DNA of 64,000 nt, taken from positions 83,025 through 147,024 of the forward strand of contig CALEVN010000026.1 in the NCBI GenBank assembly GCA_937924685.1, given 5' to 3'. Below are positions 30,847 through 42,752 of this stretch, piece by piece. Every line of letters starts with the position of its first letter. The first letter of the stretch is position 1. The notes beneath the pieces were generated by a model. That model had not been told where the DNA came from, made no database searches, and saw only the letters and a list, made by a program, of their open reading frames with translations. This stretch comes from an uncultured Candidatus Altimarinota bacterium. GTDB lineage: Bacteria; Patescibacteriota; Gracilibacteria; BD1-5; JAGOOR01. The position numbers and the translations under genes are program-made.

Positions 30847-31155
30847 GGGATCGAGTTTTGGGTTCGATGTTTGTTAAGAAAGTGGAGAGTCAGTTTGACA
30901 TTATACCACAATACCCAGACAAAAACATTTTCGATTTGCAAGAACAAGGAACTGAATCCTTGAGATCTCTTGCAAGCTAGAATGCTCTTTCTGAGTGCCA
31001 GACCAATAACACTATTGATCTCGTACTCAGAAAGAATTTAGCAACCAAATAAAACAATGAAAAGAACACCGCTCTCAGTAGATTTCCTAGAAAAATCTAA
31101 CGTGTACGGTATTGATTTTTGAGACTCTGTCAAATAGTTTTTTATGTTCCTATTA
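30847..31155. other. Intergenic region with two inverted repeats
   Basis: About 309 bases. It contains the third leader hairpin and a 10-base perfect inverted repeat CTTTCTGAGT/ACTCAGAAAG spanning 30987-31034. A rightward ATG at 31057 opens a 26-codon frame (MKRTPLSVDFLEKSNVYGID...) ending in UAG at 31137, with one UGA glycine; it may be a very small gene but nothing confirms it. Confidence 0.45.
30936..30975 (-). ncRNA. Leader hairpin, copy 3
   Basis: TTGCAAG/CTTGCAA outer stem with an inner AAGGA/TCCTT stem. Read leftward it has GCAAGAG and GTTCTTGC at the positions of GCAGGAA and ATTCTTGC in copies 1 and 2. It lies about 90 bases before the ATG of the GC-rich secreted-protein gene. Confidence 0.45.
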
Positions 31156-33447
31156 TTACTTAATCGTTTTCTCCACTTTTGCCTGATCCTTGGCGTAGCG
31201 CTGACGAGAGTTTTCGATGATTTTTTGCTTGTCCTGATACCGCTCCCGATCGCTGACATCGACCGGAGGATTGGTGCGTGCAGAAAATACTTGTGACGGC
31301 ATTCAGTCTATCAAAAACTTCGTATAAATCTGATATTTTGCCAGATTCATGAGATCATCGGGGAGGATGAGCTCTTCGTTGCCGAGAGCGGGTGCGAGGA
31401 CTTTTGCATCTTCATGTCCGACCTGAAATGTCACGAGTGTACCGACATTTCCAAAGACGGCACCACGTACTTCTTCACTCATCTGCTCGATGTATTGATT
31501 TGCCATCGTGAGATTGAGTTTATATTTTCGGGCTTCAGAGAGAATGGTTGCAAAGCTCGATGTGGCAAAGTTTTGAAATTCATCGACATAGAGATAGAAG
31601 TCTTTTCGATCTTTCTCAGCTATATCAGCACGGCTCATAGCGTCAATCTGAAATTTCGTGACGAGCATAGCTCCGAGCATGTTGCTCGCATCTTCACCGA
31701 TGAGACCCTTGGAGAGATTCATAATGACGATTTTCTGTTTATCCATCGCCCATCGGAGACCAAATGAATTCTTCGGTTGAGCCACCATATTTCGCACCAT
31801 ATAACTCGAGAGAAATTGTCCGACTTTATTCAGAATCGGAGCGACGGCTTCTTGCATTTGCTTTGGTGTCCAAGCATTGAATTCTTCAATCCAGAATTTT
31901 TTGAGAACAGGGTCTTTGACCTTTTCGCTGATTTTTTCTCGGTAGTCTTTATTTGTCAGAATCTTTGTGATATCAAGCATCGTACTGCCAGGGACTTCGA
32001 GGAGTGTGAGGACGGTATTTCGGAGGATATACTCGAGACGAGGACCCCAGCTATCCTCAAACATACGCTTAAAAATATTCACAAATCCACCCGCAACGAC
32101 CGGAGCGAGCTCACGACTGATATTTTCAAACAAATTAAAAGCGACAGGATGCTTCACGTCACTCGGACTAAAGAGGATTACATCATTGGTGCGCTCTTTT
32201 GGTATAAAATCGAGAATTTTGTCTGCGAGATCACCGTGTGGATCGATGACGCCGACACCACGCCCCTTCGCTATATCATCGAAAATCATATTTTCGAGCA
32301 GCGTGGATTTACCCATACCAGTTTTACCGATGACATAGAAGTGTCGACGTCGATCATCTGGACGGGAACCAAATTCACGAGCCATATTACGAAAGTTCGT
32401 GCGACCGATAGGCGTCACGGTTGCTGATTCCTGAGCGACGAGAGGGAGATTGTGTGGTGGCTCAAATTTTTTGCTCATCATCCAATTGGTATTGGGTGTC
32501 TTCACATAAATAGTAGGCAGATGCACGAGACCGGCGAGCTCGCTTGCGGCGAGGATGTTGGTGCGTTTGAGGCCTCGATGCTTCATGTGTCCGTGCGTAT
32601 CGTGATGGATGTGGTGTGCATGAAAATTATTCTCTTTCGGAGAGGCAAATATATTGATTGAACGAGAGATTTCCTTGATCCTTGTGCGTGCTGTGATGGC
32701 ATCAGGGCCAGTACAGGCGACTGCGAGAGAGACGGCAAAGCCGAAATCCTGTGTTTTACGAGTGACACCAGGGAGTTTATTTTCTGGTTTTTTCTTAGCT
32801 CATTCTTCTTCATGATGACCATGCCCGAGGAGAGAGAGAATGAGTGTCAGAGGCTTTTTTATCTGGCGTAGAATTGGATGTTGTTCCCCGACGAAATATT
32901 TTTTTATGAATTTTGGTAACATGTGGGACGACATCAGTTTTATCTGATTCTCTGTTCTCCATTCACGATTGTCTAGTGGGGAAAAACTCACCTGAATTAT
33001 CTCCATACGTTTACTGTCTGGTATGAGCGCACTGGTCAGAGCCGAAAAAGGATCGACGACTTCTTGTTCTGTTTTTTCACTAAATTCTGTGTATATCTTG
33101 ATCGGATCGTAGGTGAAATGATGGAGTTCCATCTGCGAATACCAGAGTTTTTCGGGGATATAATCCGTCCGTTCGATGATATCGATAGAAGGGTATTGAG
33201 CGTAGAATTGATTGGTGATAAAAGAGACGTATTCACGAGCACACAATATGAAAAATCGTATCTTGCCACCGACGGCTGCTATTTCAAAATGAAATGTGGG
33301 CCGAACTGGTTTTTTCAAACGAGAATATTCAAGAGAATCATGAAGGATATTTAAAATTTGAGAGGCGATAAACACACCTTTTTCATTCATGCGATCGACT
33401 TGTATTTCGAGGAGAACGAGATTTGTATGATGTTTCTGTGACGACAT
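31156..33447 (-). CDS. VirD4/TraD-like conjugation-type ATPase
   Basis: 763 residues with two UGA glycines. An N-terminal alpha/beta domain (residues 1-220) precedes the motor: Walker A VIGKTGMGKSTLLENMI, GVGVIDPHGDLADKIL, Walker B KDFYLYVDEFQNFATSSFAT and a sensor region LTMANQYIEQMSEEVRGAV. This matches the TraD/VirD4-like ATPases with DUF87 relatives widespread in candidate phyla. It may drive DNA or pilus-protein transport. No other type IV secretion genes are in the window. The ATG at 33447 gives MSSQKHHTNLVLL; the upstream frame is not family-like. Confidence 0.85.
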
Positions 33448-33614
33448 GGTGCGTATGATAGTAAAAAAGAGAGCAAAAGCAAAGTTATTTGACAAGTTAT
33501 AAATATAATTTATATTATGAATGTAGTCAAAAACATGATTCGTACACATCACTGTGTATCGCGTCATCGATTGATTACTCAATTGTTCAAGTTCATCAAC
33601 CGAAATTATCCTTC

Positions 33615-34055
33615 ATGAAATCATCAGCACACTTGCTTCGTCGTCGCACCTCGATTATCCTCTCCATATCACTCTTTCTGATCCTGAATGGCGTCATTGC
33701 CTATTATGTTCAGTCTGTGTGGGGGCTTATTATTACCTCTTTCATGATGAGCATGGTCGAGCTGATCTACGTCAATGCTTATGCATCTACATGGGTGCCC
33801 CGTATAGCTCGCATGCCCCTTCATGCAGTTGTGTTGTTAGCCTTACTTATTTTTATAGGGAAGGGTCTCATCACATCTACATCAGTGTTTTTCACGAACA
33901 CGGAAATAAGACTGGTTGTGGGGTGGGCAATCATTTCGGGGGTATTCATCATGCTCCTACGATGGTTTACTTGGCATTACCACGTTGTGCCAATTAGTCT
34001 CCGATTACAAGCGAGGGGCGTGGCACGTTTCCTCGCATCTACCCAGCAGACGTAA
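33615..34055 (+). CDS. Four-helix membrane protein, unknown
   Basis: 146 residues with four hydrophobic segments (ISLFLILNGVIAYYV, GLIITSFMMSMVELIYV, HAVVLLALLIFIG, LVVGWAIISGVFIMLL), basic at both ends. No UGA. An upstream in-frame Met exists, but MKSSAHLLRRR is a better membrane-protein start. No family recognised. Confidence 0.65.
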   Translation: MKSSAHLLRRRTSIILSISLFLILNGVIAYYVQSVWGLIITSFMMSMVELIYVNAYASTWVPRIARMPLHAVVLLALLIFIGKGLITSTSVFFTNTEIRLVVGWAIISGVFIMLLRWFTWHYHVVPISLRLQARGVARFLASTQQT

Positions 34056-34154
34056 GTCAGATATGTATGTATCGAGGAGGTTTTCGGTATGTACTACAAT
34101 TCAATTGACCTTATCATATTGACCCGCAAGGGTTCGACATGATGAGAAACCTCA

Positions 34155-34182
34155 AAGGCCCGCCAGCAATGGTGGGTCTTTT
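34155..34182 (+). terminator. Intrinsic terminator
   Basis: GGCCCGCC, AGCAAT, GGTGGGTC (with G-U pairs), then TTTTC; it follows the four-helix protein gene by 100 bases. Confidence 0.65.
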
Positions 34183-34244
34183 CAAAAGCATTTTTGTCTG
34201 ATTTTCCTTGATTTTTCATAGAAAATAGTGCACACTGTGAGCAG

Positions 34245-35114
34245 ATGTCAGCTCTCAAATACATTTTTGCCTATATACTTGGATGTCTCGCTGCTATTTC
34301 TGTGGGAAAGATTGTGGGTATGAGTGGTGCACAGACCACGATAGATGCATGGTTTCTCACGCTCACCGTCGTCGGACAAGATGTAGGTGATCGTATGATG
34401 ATGTTTACCCATATGCTTCTCAGAGAAACTTCTTCTGAAGCACTCTCCGGAGTGAGCTATCTCGTGGGGCACAGTATCCTCGAAGAAACTATCAAATTTG
34501 TCGCTTTTTTCATCGCTTTTTCTATCAATAAGCCTACCTCGATTCGACAGATTGTATTAACTGGTATTACTGTTGGTGTTGGTTTTGCGACGATGGAGAG
34601 CTTTGGATATTATTCGTCCACTGCTATACACGTACTAGTATGATTTATACTTCGTGCTATTGGGCATGGGCTTTTTGCAGGTTTGATTGCTCTCCTCTTT
34701 GGCCGAGGATATTTCATGCAGATGCTCTGGATAGACAGTGGTGCACGTGGTCGTATCTCAGGCTGGCTCGTTCGCTATGAAGAATATTTTCTCCAAGCAG
34801 TCATCACCGTCGTAGGACTCGTTTCGGCTGCCATTGTACACTCAAGTGTCGACGTCTTTGCGGCTCTCGGAGGTCAGAGCTTGGCCGTTCTTTTCATGAT
34901 GGCGTGTTGGATGATGTTTATATTTTTTCTCCTTCGTCCAGAATCAAATAAGCCCTACGGAACGATCATTCGTGAAGTGGAGCTCCTACGCAATATAGTA
35001 GAAGAGGAAAAGCAACTAGCTGCTATTGAAAAATGACGTGATTTCAAAAATCTTCCCATCAAAATGACAGAATGAAAAATTCTGAAAATCTTGAAACGAT
35101 TTGCAAAACAATAA
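34245..35114 (+). CDS. PrsW-like intramembrane metalloprotease
   Basis: With three UGA glycines the gene encodes 289 residues. It has seven or so transmembrane segments and the PrsW-type motifs in order: GHSILEETIKFVAFF (EExxK-like), RAIGHGLFAGLI (RxxxHxxxxG) and HSSVDVF (HxxxD). PrsW proteases of Firmicutes cleave anti-sigma factors in the membrane; that role is unproven here. UGA after AIEK extends the C-terminus by 26 residues with a basic tail, ending at UAA 35114, inside the rpsO promoter. Confidence 0.75.
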
Positions 35115-35127
35115 AAAAAACTACAAT
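35101..35127 (+). promoter_or_regulatory. Promoter of rpsO
   Basis: TTGCAA, 15-base spacer, TACAAT, about 48 bases upstream of the rpsO ATG. Confidence 0.5.
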
Positions 35128-35174
35128 GCACCCGTCTGGGGCTTCACCCGGATTTTAATTTCTCATTTTTATAT

Positions 35175-35570
35175 ATGAAGCATGAACAAAAAAAGGAGAT
35201 AATCAGCAAGTACGCTCGTGAAAAGGGTGACACTGGTTCTCCAGAAGTACAAATCGCACTTCTCTCTGTCCGCATTGATGCACTTACTGCGCATCTCAAT
35301 GAACACAAGAAAGATAACCACTCTCGTCGTGGTCTCCTCGGTCTCGTACAAAAACGACGACGTCTCAAGAATTACCTCCAAAAGACAAATCCAGAAGCAT
35401 TTAAAAAAATAACAGAAGAGCTCGATGGCATCAAGGCTACAGCAAAAGCTGAAAAAGTAGCTGCATCTGCTTCAAAGAAAACAAAAACTGAAAAAGCTCC
35501 AAAGGCTGAAAAGAAAGAGGTTTCTAAAAAAGAAAAAGCTCCTGCAAAGAAAACTTCTAAAAAGAAATAA
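35175..35570 (+). CDS. rpsO: Ribosomal protein S15 with lysine-rich tail
   Basis: GDTGSPEVQIALLSVRIDAL and DNHSRRGLLGLVQKRRRLKN are the S15 signatures. At 131 residues it exceeds the usual 89 by about 40; the extension is repetitive Lys/Ala/Glu (KTEKAPKAEKKEVSKKEKAP). A terminator follows. No UGA. Confidence 0.96.
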   Translation: MKHEQKKEIISKYAREKGDTGSPEVQIALLSVRIDALTAHLNEHKKDNHSRRGLLGLVQKRRRLKNYLQKTNPEAFKKITEELDGIKATAKAEKVAASASKKTKTEKAPKAEKKEVSKKEKAPAKKTSKKK

Positions 35571-35582
35571 TATTTTTCTTAT

Positions 35583-35611
35583 AAAAAGTGCCCCTAAATG
35601 GGGCACTTTTT
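35583..35611 (+). terminator. Intrinsic terminator of rpsO
   Basis: AAAAAGTGCCCC, TAAAT, GGGGCACTTTTT. Confidence 0.93.
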
Positions 35612-35777
35612 GTTTCTCAAAAGAGCTACTTGACTCTCGGTGTTGCAGGATTATTTTTGATGGCTTGAATATTTTTTGTATTCTTTTTGTTCTTTTGTAG
35701 AAGAGATTACTTGACTTATTTTATTAATGTGAGTATACTTCTTCCCAGAAAAGTTTTTACTCTTTTACATCGTTCTT

Positions 35778-38432
35778 ATGAACAAAAAAGTTATCGTGTT
35801 TCTCCTTGTTCTCATCGGACTAGGTGGTTTGGTGTGGTGGAAGACGAGTGCACCTCAGTCTGCACAAGATCGACTTGCCCAGGCGATGCGTATTATGGAA
35901 GGTCTTCAGTCTCAGGCTATTCCCACATCTCTGACGTCTGATCAGCTTACGTTGCTGGAGCAAGTCTATCAAGATTCTCTTGAACGAGTTCCAAATATTC
36001 AGGCATTTAGAACGACTGATAAAGCATCATTGATCGACGTTCTCAAAACAAGTAACTTTGCTGGTACAGGTGCAAATGGTCTGAATACAGCAGGAGAAAA
36101 AATAGTTAGCACGTCTCTGGGAAGAACGGATGATTTTAATGCGTATCTTGCCTCAGGTTTTACTTCTGATGTTGGTACAGCAAGCACAAAAGATAAAATC
36201 AAAAAACTCGCACAATCCGTCAATACACTCACTAATGATATTCGTCTCACGACGCTCTACATCTCTTGGTATGAAGGTGTGCGTGGAAAAATATGTACTA
36301 CCAATGATCCGGAGAATGATATCTATATGAGTGGTGAAGTAAAAATGGTATACAATCCAAATACTTCTCTCCAAGATACTTGTGATAATAATAGTGTAAA
36401 ACAATACAAGTGTATCAATGGTCTCTATGAAAATGATGCAGCACATGTCTCACAAACACAGTGTGCCAATGGGTGTAGTGTAGGAGTATGTCTCAAAAAT
36501 GCTGTTGCAAGCGATCTCTCTATTACTATGCCAGAAACTGCTGTGGTTGGACAACCAGTACAAGTACGTGTGACAGCTCCAACAAACTATGCTCAGCGAT
36601 TCTTTGTGATAGTATCTGGTGATGATAACGCAGTATTCCCAGCAGGTGCTCTCAGTATCATGAGTGGGGAAGTATCAGCAAACAATACTGTCTCTCGAGA
36701 TCTAACTCTGAAATTTTCTCAAGCGGGTACCATGACAGTTATTATTCGACCAACAACTGGCGCAGAAGTTTCAAAAACGATTGTGGTTGTAAACAGCAGT
36801 ACAGGCGGCGGTGCAACCGTAAGCTGTTCAAGTATAACAGGCGTGAGTACGAATTCATGTAATAGATGTGTCCGCTTTAATCTCCCCAATTCTGCTTCAG
36901 CCATGAATGTCTTTGTACCTCGCACAGGTATTCCTGCAGGTAACAAAGAAATCGTATTGACGGGCCAAAGTACTATTACTGCTGAGAGATACCAGGGTAC
37001 ACAGGTATCGCCAACAGGCAATATAAATAATTCATTTCTTCTCACAGAGAGCTCTCCGACAAATAATTCGTGGATTTGGGCCACGATGAATAGTGCTAGC
37101 TTTATCACGAAATGACCAATATCAGAATCAATTAATCGCAACGCTCCTATTTATGGTATACGATTCCAGATCGCTTCTGTTTTAAAAAATGCTGCAAATA
37201 GTGTTGTTCCTGGAACTGATACTACAACTACGGAATGTTATTTTTATTATGAGCAACCAGCTGTTGCCCCTGTTTGTTGAAATGGTATAAAAGAATGAAA
37301 TGAAGAATGTGATGATGGTAATACTAGTAATTCTGATAGCTGTTCAACTATATGTAAAAACAATCTTCTCAAATCTTGTGATGCAACAAAAGATTATACA
37401 TTAGAAACATCTACTACTATATGTAGATGAAAAATAAAGGGACACGGTGTAGAAGCAGGAAATGGCTGTCAGAATATAGTGTGGGAACCTATAGAATGGG
37501 TGACAAAAAATTGTACACCTGTAACCTCAGTACCTCCTCAATGTACCGGTACACGTCCAGCTAATTCTATTATCAATGCTAATGTCGGCTCTACCTCACG
37601 AGCATGGACATACGATGGTAGTCAGACAGGCCCATATCAGAATTGTACATTTAGATGTCAGACAGGCTCTCTCTATCAAGGAGGGACTTGTACAGATATT
37701 CAAATCTCTCAACCAGCTTGCCCAGCTGTTCTCACCCCAGTATGTACGAATGGCACACTTATAGATAATGGTGCTGATGCAAATGGTTGTCCAAAAGCGA
37801 AAACATGTTCTCTCACGAGTAACGCTATTACAATAGTGACGCCAGTTTGTCCACTATACACTACACCAGCATGTACAGATGGTACGCTTGTTGATGGTGG
37901 AAAAGATGCAAATGGTTGTGCGAAAGCTCTTACCTGTGTCAAAAACACAGTCACCTGTCCTACCTATACGGCTCCAGCATCGACATTTTGTACAGGCGGA
38001 CAAATCATCGATGGAGGTCTCGATGCAAATGGTTGTCAAAAACCAGCAACTTGTGGTCCAAAACTTATTACCGGCAATGTCACTGTTGATGGAGTGAAGG
38101 ATTGTTGGTTTGGCGATACAACAAAGAAGATAACACTTGGTGATTTCATTGGTTACCAGGCGTCATCTAGTTCAGGGTTGAAATATCTCGATGAGGTACT
38201 TCTCTATGGCGCTACGGCTCCTACGACAACACCATCACTCACGAATATTTTTAGTTATGAAGAATCTCTCTGGACTGCTGCCGATGGAAGTACTCCTACA
38301 AATGCTACTTCACTTTCAAACTTTTTCATACTTCGAACAAATAGTGAAGGAACGAGAACCTGGAATATACCAACAACAGGCACAAAATTTTATGGTTGTT
38401 TCGCTCGAGGTGATCGTCCTAATACTTGGTAA
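35778..38432 (+). CDS. Large cysteine-rich surface protein
   Basis: 884 residues when UGA is glycine. Anchor MNKKVIVFLLVLIGLGGLVW, then the domain shared with the 7264-8823 protein (LTSDQLTLLEQVYQD, KDKIKKLAQSVNTLTNDIR, CANGCSVGVC), an Ig-like region, and CGNGIKEGNEECDDGNTSNS, a Myxococcus-type cysteine-rich repeat in which two of the glycines are UGA. Near residues 650-770 are three tandem repeats of about 40 residues of the form CP..T..C..G..ID.G.DANGC.KA.TC. The C-terminus is a beta domain. It is probably exposed on the cell surface and disulfide-bonded. It is followed by another giant surface-protein gene 29 bases on. Confidence 0.85.
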
Positions 38433-38461
38433 TTTCTCCATCATCGCTTAATCTCTTCATT

Positions 38462-41400
38462 ATGAAAAAAATAACCTTCTTCATCGTCATTGTTCTCGCT
38501 CTTGGATGAGCCGTCTACTTTTCTGGGATAGACCTCTCTTTTCTCGGATTGCGTTCAGCTATTCTCTCTGAAGACAATTGTAGTACAGCCCTTCTTCAGA
38601 CCAATAAAGCAGAATATGAAAAATCCGTCACTGATCTCAATGCACTTAATAGTTACATCACGCTCAATACTTGTGAAGTTGATGGTAAAATAAATAGTGC
38701 ACTTGATAGTATCCAGATTTCTGCTTGTCAGAGAAAACTCAATCTCCGAAAAAATAAATTGGATTTCACGACTGGATATGCTGCCTGCCAAGATTCAGTG
38801 AACGCAGGACCGCGAGTTCTCTCAGGTTCAGTATTGACTGATTCGGGGGCTACATCTCGTACACTTATAGAACAAGACGACAAAGAAGATATGCATCTCA
38901 ATGAATCTGTTTATGCACTTAATTTTCGTTCTCAAGGCGATTCGTATATCAAGGAGCTCACCTATGAAATGACACTTTCTGCTACAAATGGGAATGCAGA
39001 TGTGAATGTTACAAAAGCAGAACTTGCTTCGTCACGCACTGGTACGTATGCTTGTTCGCAGGTAGAGACAGCTCAACCCGATGCAGCGAAAAAAGTCTAT
39101 ACGATTACCTGTCGTGCAATCGGTAATGGATATCAAACAACGGTTGATGGAAATGGTGATTTTACTGTCAATCTCAACCTCTCAGTTTCAACTATTATTA
39201 ATACTGGTGAAGGGACAATCAAATTCACAGGAGGAAAATTCGCTAATACACCGACTGGTACAGAAAAACCACTCACTCGTGTTCCAAATCTCACCCCCGG
39301 TTCGCTCAAATATGTCATGGCATATGTCGATACTCGAGACCTATCTGTTGATCTCATTGCTCAAGCCAACACGAGTTCCACAACTATACCAGTCAAAGCT
39401 GTATTCAACAAACTCATCAATATATCAAGCGTTTCTCTCGACGATTTTGTTATCACAGGAGAAGTAACACCGACAAACCTCGATTGTACCAATGCGACTG
39501 ACGAACAAAACTCTCTTCGTACAGTGTGTAGCGTAGATCTCGAAGTCGATGATATCAAAAATCCAACCACTATTACGGTTGATTTTCCTGCAGGAAAAGC
39601 ACAGGATAAAACACGAGGTACTCCGAAAAATAATCTTGCAGCAGGACAAAAAACTATTAACTATGTCTTTGGTGCTCCAAAAATATTTGTTGGTGCTCCG
39701 TGTACGACAGAATCTCCGACATGTTCAGGTCTTGATAATACTCCTCAGCTGGTTGTCTATGCGGCTGTTGGCGATATATCAGCTGGTTCGGTGGTAAATC
39801 TCTATGCAGGGTCTACATGTAGCGGAGCCCCGATACAGACTGTGTCCGTGACGCGCGATATGCCTAAAGTAGACCTCTATGAGAGAGATAGCCTTGCAAA
39901 AGATGAGAGTCGTATATATAGCGCTAAGATTGGCTCGAGTTGTTCTTCACTTGGTTCTACCGCAAATGGTAAACAGGCAGAATACAGATATACCGGCGAA
40001 ACAATCGCTCAGGTGGATCGTCTCAGCTGTATGAGCAACACTACATTCCAATATACTAAATTTTCCGTCGGACCTTTTGTAGCCAATCCTTCAACACTCT
40101 GTGATGCGGGCGACATGGTGGATGCTAAAAAATGTAATGCATGGCAAGGCAACGCAACACTCAATCCAGAATGTTTCCCAACTGGTCAAGGAACGCTCAA
40201 TAATCCATACCGTATTTGTACCCCTGAACAACTTCAGGAAATGGATAATGCACCAGGAAAACATTTCCGGCTCGGTAAAACAATTGATCTCACTAAAGCA
40301 GCGAGTTGGTTCGGAGGAAAAGGATTTCAGCCTATTGGTCGCACAGTTCACTTTGGTTTCTGGGGATCACTCGACGGAAATGGATATGAGATACAGAATC
40401 TGAGTATCAATGCACCTGATAAATACACTGGTCTATTTGGTATAGCAAATGGTGCTTCATGGCCAGGATTCTGGGTCAATAACCTCAAGCTCAATAATAC
40501 TCGTATTCAGAATTCTGACGACATCAGTGGTAGTCTCGGAGGTTATGTAGGGTGTGCTATTATTAGTGGCGTAGAATCCAATGGTGTTGCTATGACTGGT
40601 GCAAAAAATGTAACAGGTGGTCTCATCGGACAAGCCGGATATGAACTCAAAATCCTCTATTCAAAAGTTTCCGGAAGTCTCTCTGGAGCTGATGGTATGA
40701 AATCTGCTCCTGAAGGAGGTGGAAGTATATGAGGTATGCTTGGATATTCACCGGGCCAGCCTCTTGAAATCGCTAATAGTGAATCAAATGTGAATATTTA
40801 TACGAAGGGTGGGGCTATAGGTGGTCTTGTGGGTCTTCTCTACGGTGGCCCCGCAAAATATCTCGAAATTCATGATAATATCATAAAGTGAAATCTTCGA
40901 GTCAAGACTAATTCTGGTAATGTCGGAGGTGTCCTCGGTAATGCATCTTATGTGCGAGCCAAAAATAATACAGCTCAACCTGCTGGTAGTAATAAAATTC
41001 TCGCTGAAGGAAATGGTACTGTTGAAGGTGTGGGAGGTTTTGTAGGGCAAGCTGTTAATTCAGAATTTACACACAATAAGACGAGTTATAGTATTCAGGG
41101 AAATACACGAGGAACTATCGGATGATTCTGAGGTCGCATCGATAACTCTCTCGTTTCTCGCAATGCTTCTACTGGTGCGATAGGATGAGAGAATAGTAAA
41201 TGACCTCACGTCTATTATGTTGGAGGATTCCTTGGATTTTGAGCCGGAGGAACATTCACAGATAATTATACTACGAGTGACATATATCTTAATCACGATT
41301 CTGGCGTCGCTTATATTGGTTGATTTGTTGGTATGACAGGTGGAAATACTTTTAAGAGAAATTATTCTACCGGTACTATCACAGCAAATCATCAAAGTGA

Positions 41401-41773
41401 TATTGATTGAGCTGGCTTTGCTTGATATATAGCTGAATATGATGCAAAACCATACAATCTTTCTGACAATTTCTCAACTGGTGGTCATATTGATGCAGTT
41501 GGTCTCTATGGTACTGGCCCAGACTACTTTGGATGATTTTTGGCTTTCACATATAAGAAACCAACGGATGTAGTTGAGAATAATTTCTTCTACAATTCTG
41601 CGGTGACAACTTGTACTGGTGCAGCCTCCCCAAATAAACCTACCTGTACTTCTGTGAGCAGTCCAAGCGTCTTTAATGACATTTCTCATCCTGTCTACAC
41701 TCGTGCTGACAATGCGTGGGACTTCACGAATACATGGAAAGCAGTTCCAGGCGGTCTTCCAGAGCTCCGATAA
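38462..41773 (+). CDS. Giant GLUG-repeat surface protein
   Basis: 1103 residues, the largest gene in the window. Signal anchor MKKITFFIVIVLALGGAVYF, a helical cysteine-containing N-terminal part, beta-rich domains around residues 120-450, then PYRICTPEQLQEMDNAPGKH leading into LDGNGYEIQNLSI and a series of GLUG-like repeats (GGLIGQAGYELKILYSKVSG, GGFVGQAVNSEFTHNKTS, GGFLGFGAGGTFTDNYTT, GGFVGMTGGNTFKRNYST) forming a right-handed beta solenoid. UGA supplies many repeat glycines; the standard code truncates the protein at residue 757. GLUG repeats occur in IgA proteases and adhesins; an attachment role is inferred. Confidence 0.85.
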
Positions 41774-41826
41774 TATTCATTCTTTCTCCTGTGTAGTGTT
41801 TTTATAAAAACACATATACTTTCACT

Positions 41827-42750
41827 ATGTCCTGGGAACGATTCCTCATCTGACGATCAAAAATATTTGTTATCATGTTGATAACACTCCTTTTTCTGAT
41901 AGTCGCAACGATATTTTTTCGCCTCCCGTATATGAGCTATACAGGTGACAAAATTAGTTTTACACCACTTGAGATCGATATGAATAATCTCGATTTTGCT
42001 GGTGAACGACTCCCAATCGATCCACTCGTGAATCCTCGGGGCTATGAAAAACTCGAGCAAGAGCTTCTCGTCACACATTTCACGCTGTATCAGTTTCTCC
42101 TCTACCACAGATACTCACATCTTTATTTTCCATATATAGATTCGTATTTTCATGAAGTAGATATTCCCGATGATTTCAAATACCTCGCCGTCGCTGAGAG
42201 TAGTCTCCAGAATGATGTCGTGAGTCATGCGGGTGCGGCAGGTATATGGCAACTTATGCCAGACACTGCGCGTCGCTATGGTCTGCGCGTGGATGCTGAG
42301 ATAGACGAACGTCTCAATTTTGAGCGTGCAACTCGTGCTGCAGGAGCCTACATACTTCACCTCCATGATATATTTAACAATTGGACTCTCGCTGCTGCAG
42401 CATACAATCGAGGTGAGAGCGGTCTCCAGCGAGATCAGGCCGCACAACCAGCAGCCAAAACATACTACAACCTCGTTCTCAATAATGAAACAGGGAACTA
42501 TCTCTATCGTATCATCGCTATCAAATATCTGATGCAAAATCGATGGAAATTATTCTCTCCAGAAATGCTTGGCACTATCTTCGAACAACCATCTCTCAAA
42601 AAAATGACTATTGAAGGACCAATTATTGATCTGCGAGTATGGTGTCTCGATCATGATGTAGACTACCAAGAACTCCGAGAATTAAATCCATGGATTCTCT
42701 GATATACACTTCCAGGCGGTGCTTGGGATGTGAATTTATTTGTGCGATAG
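41827..42750 (+). CDS. Lytic transglycosylase (SLT domain)
   Basis: 307 residues with an N-terminal membrane anchor (FVIMLITLLFLIVATIFF). The SLT domain shows YLAVAESSLQNDVVSHAGAA with the catalytic Glu, GIWQLMPDTARRYGL and AAAYNRGESGL. The C-terminal 40 residues (DHDVDYQELRELNPWI, UGA Gly, YTLPGG) look like a LysM-like module. UGA glycines at residue 9 and near the end. It cleaves peptidoglycan glycan strands. It overlaps the prmC unit by a 2-base gap. Confidence 0.9.
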
Positions 42751-42752
42751 AT

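Noticed and set aside
30367..30963. 198-codon rightward frame opposite the GC-rich secreted-protein gene
   Set aside because: High GC makes antisense frames open; it lacks protein-like features, whereas the leftward frame has a signal peptide, promoter and terminator.
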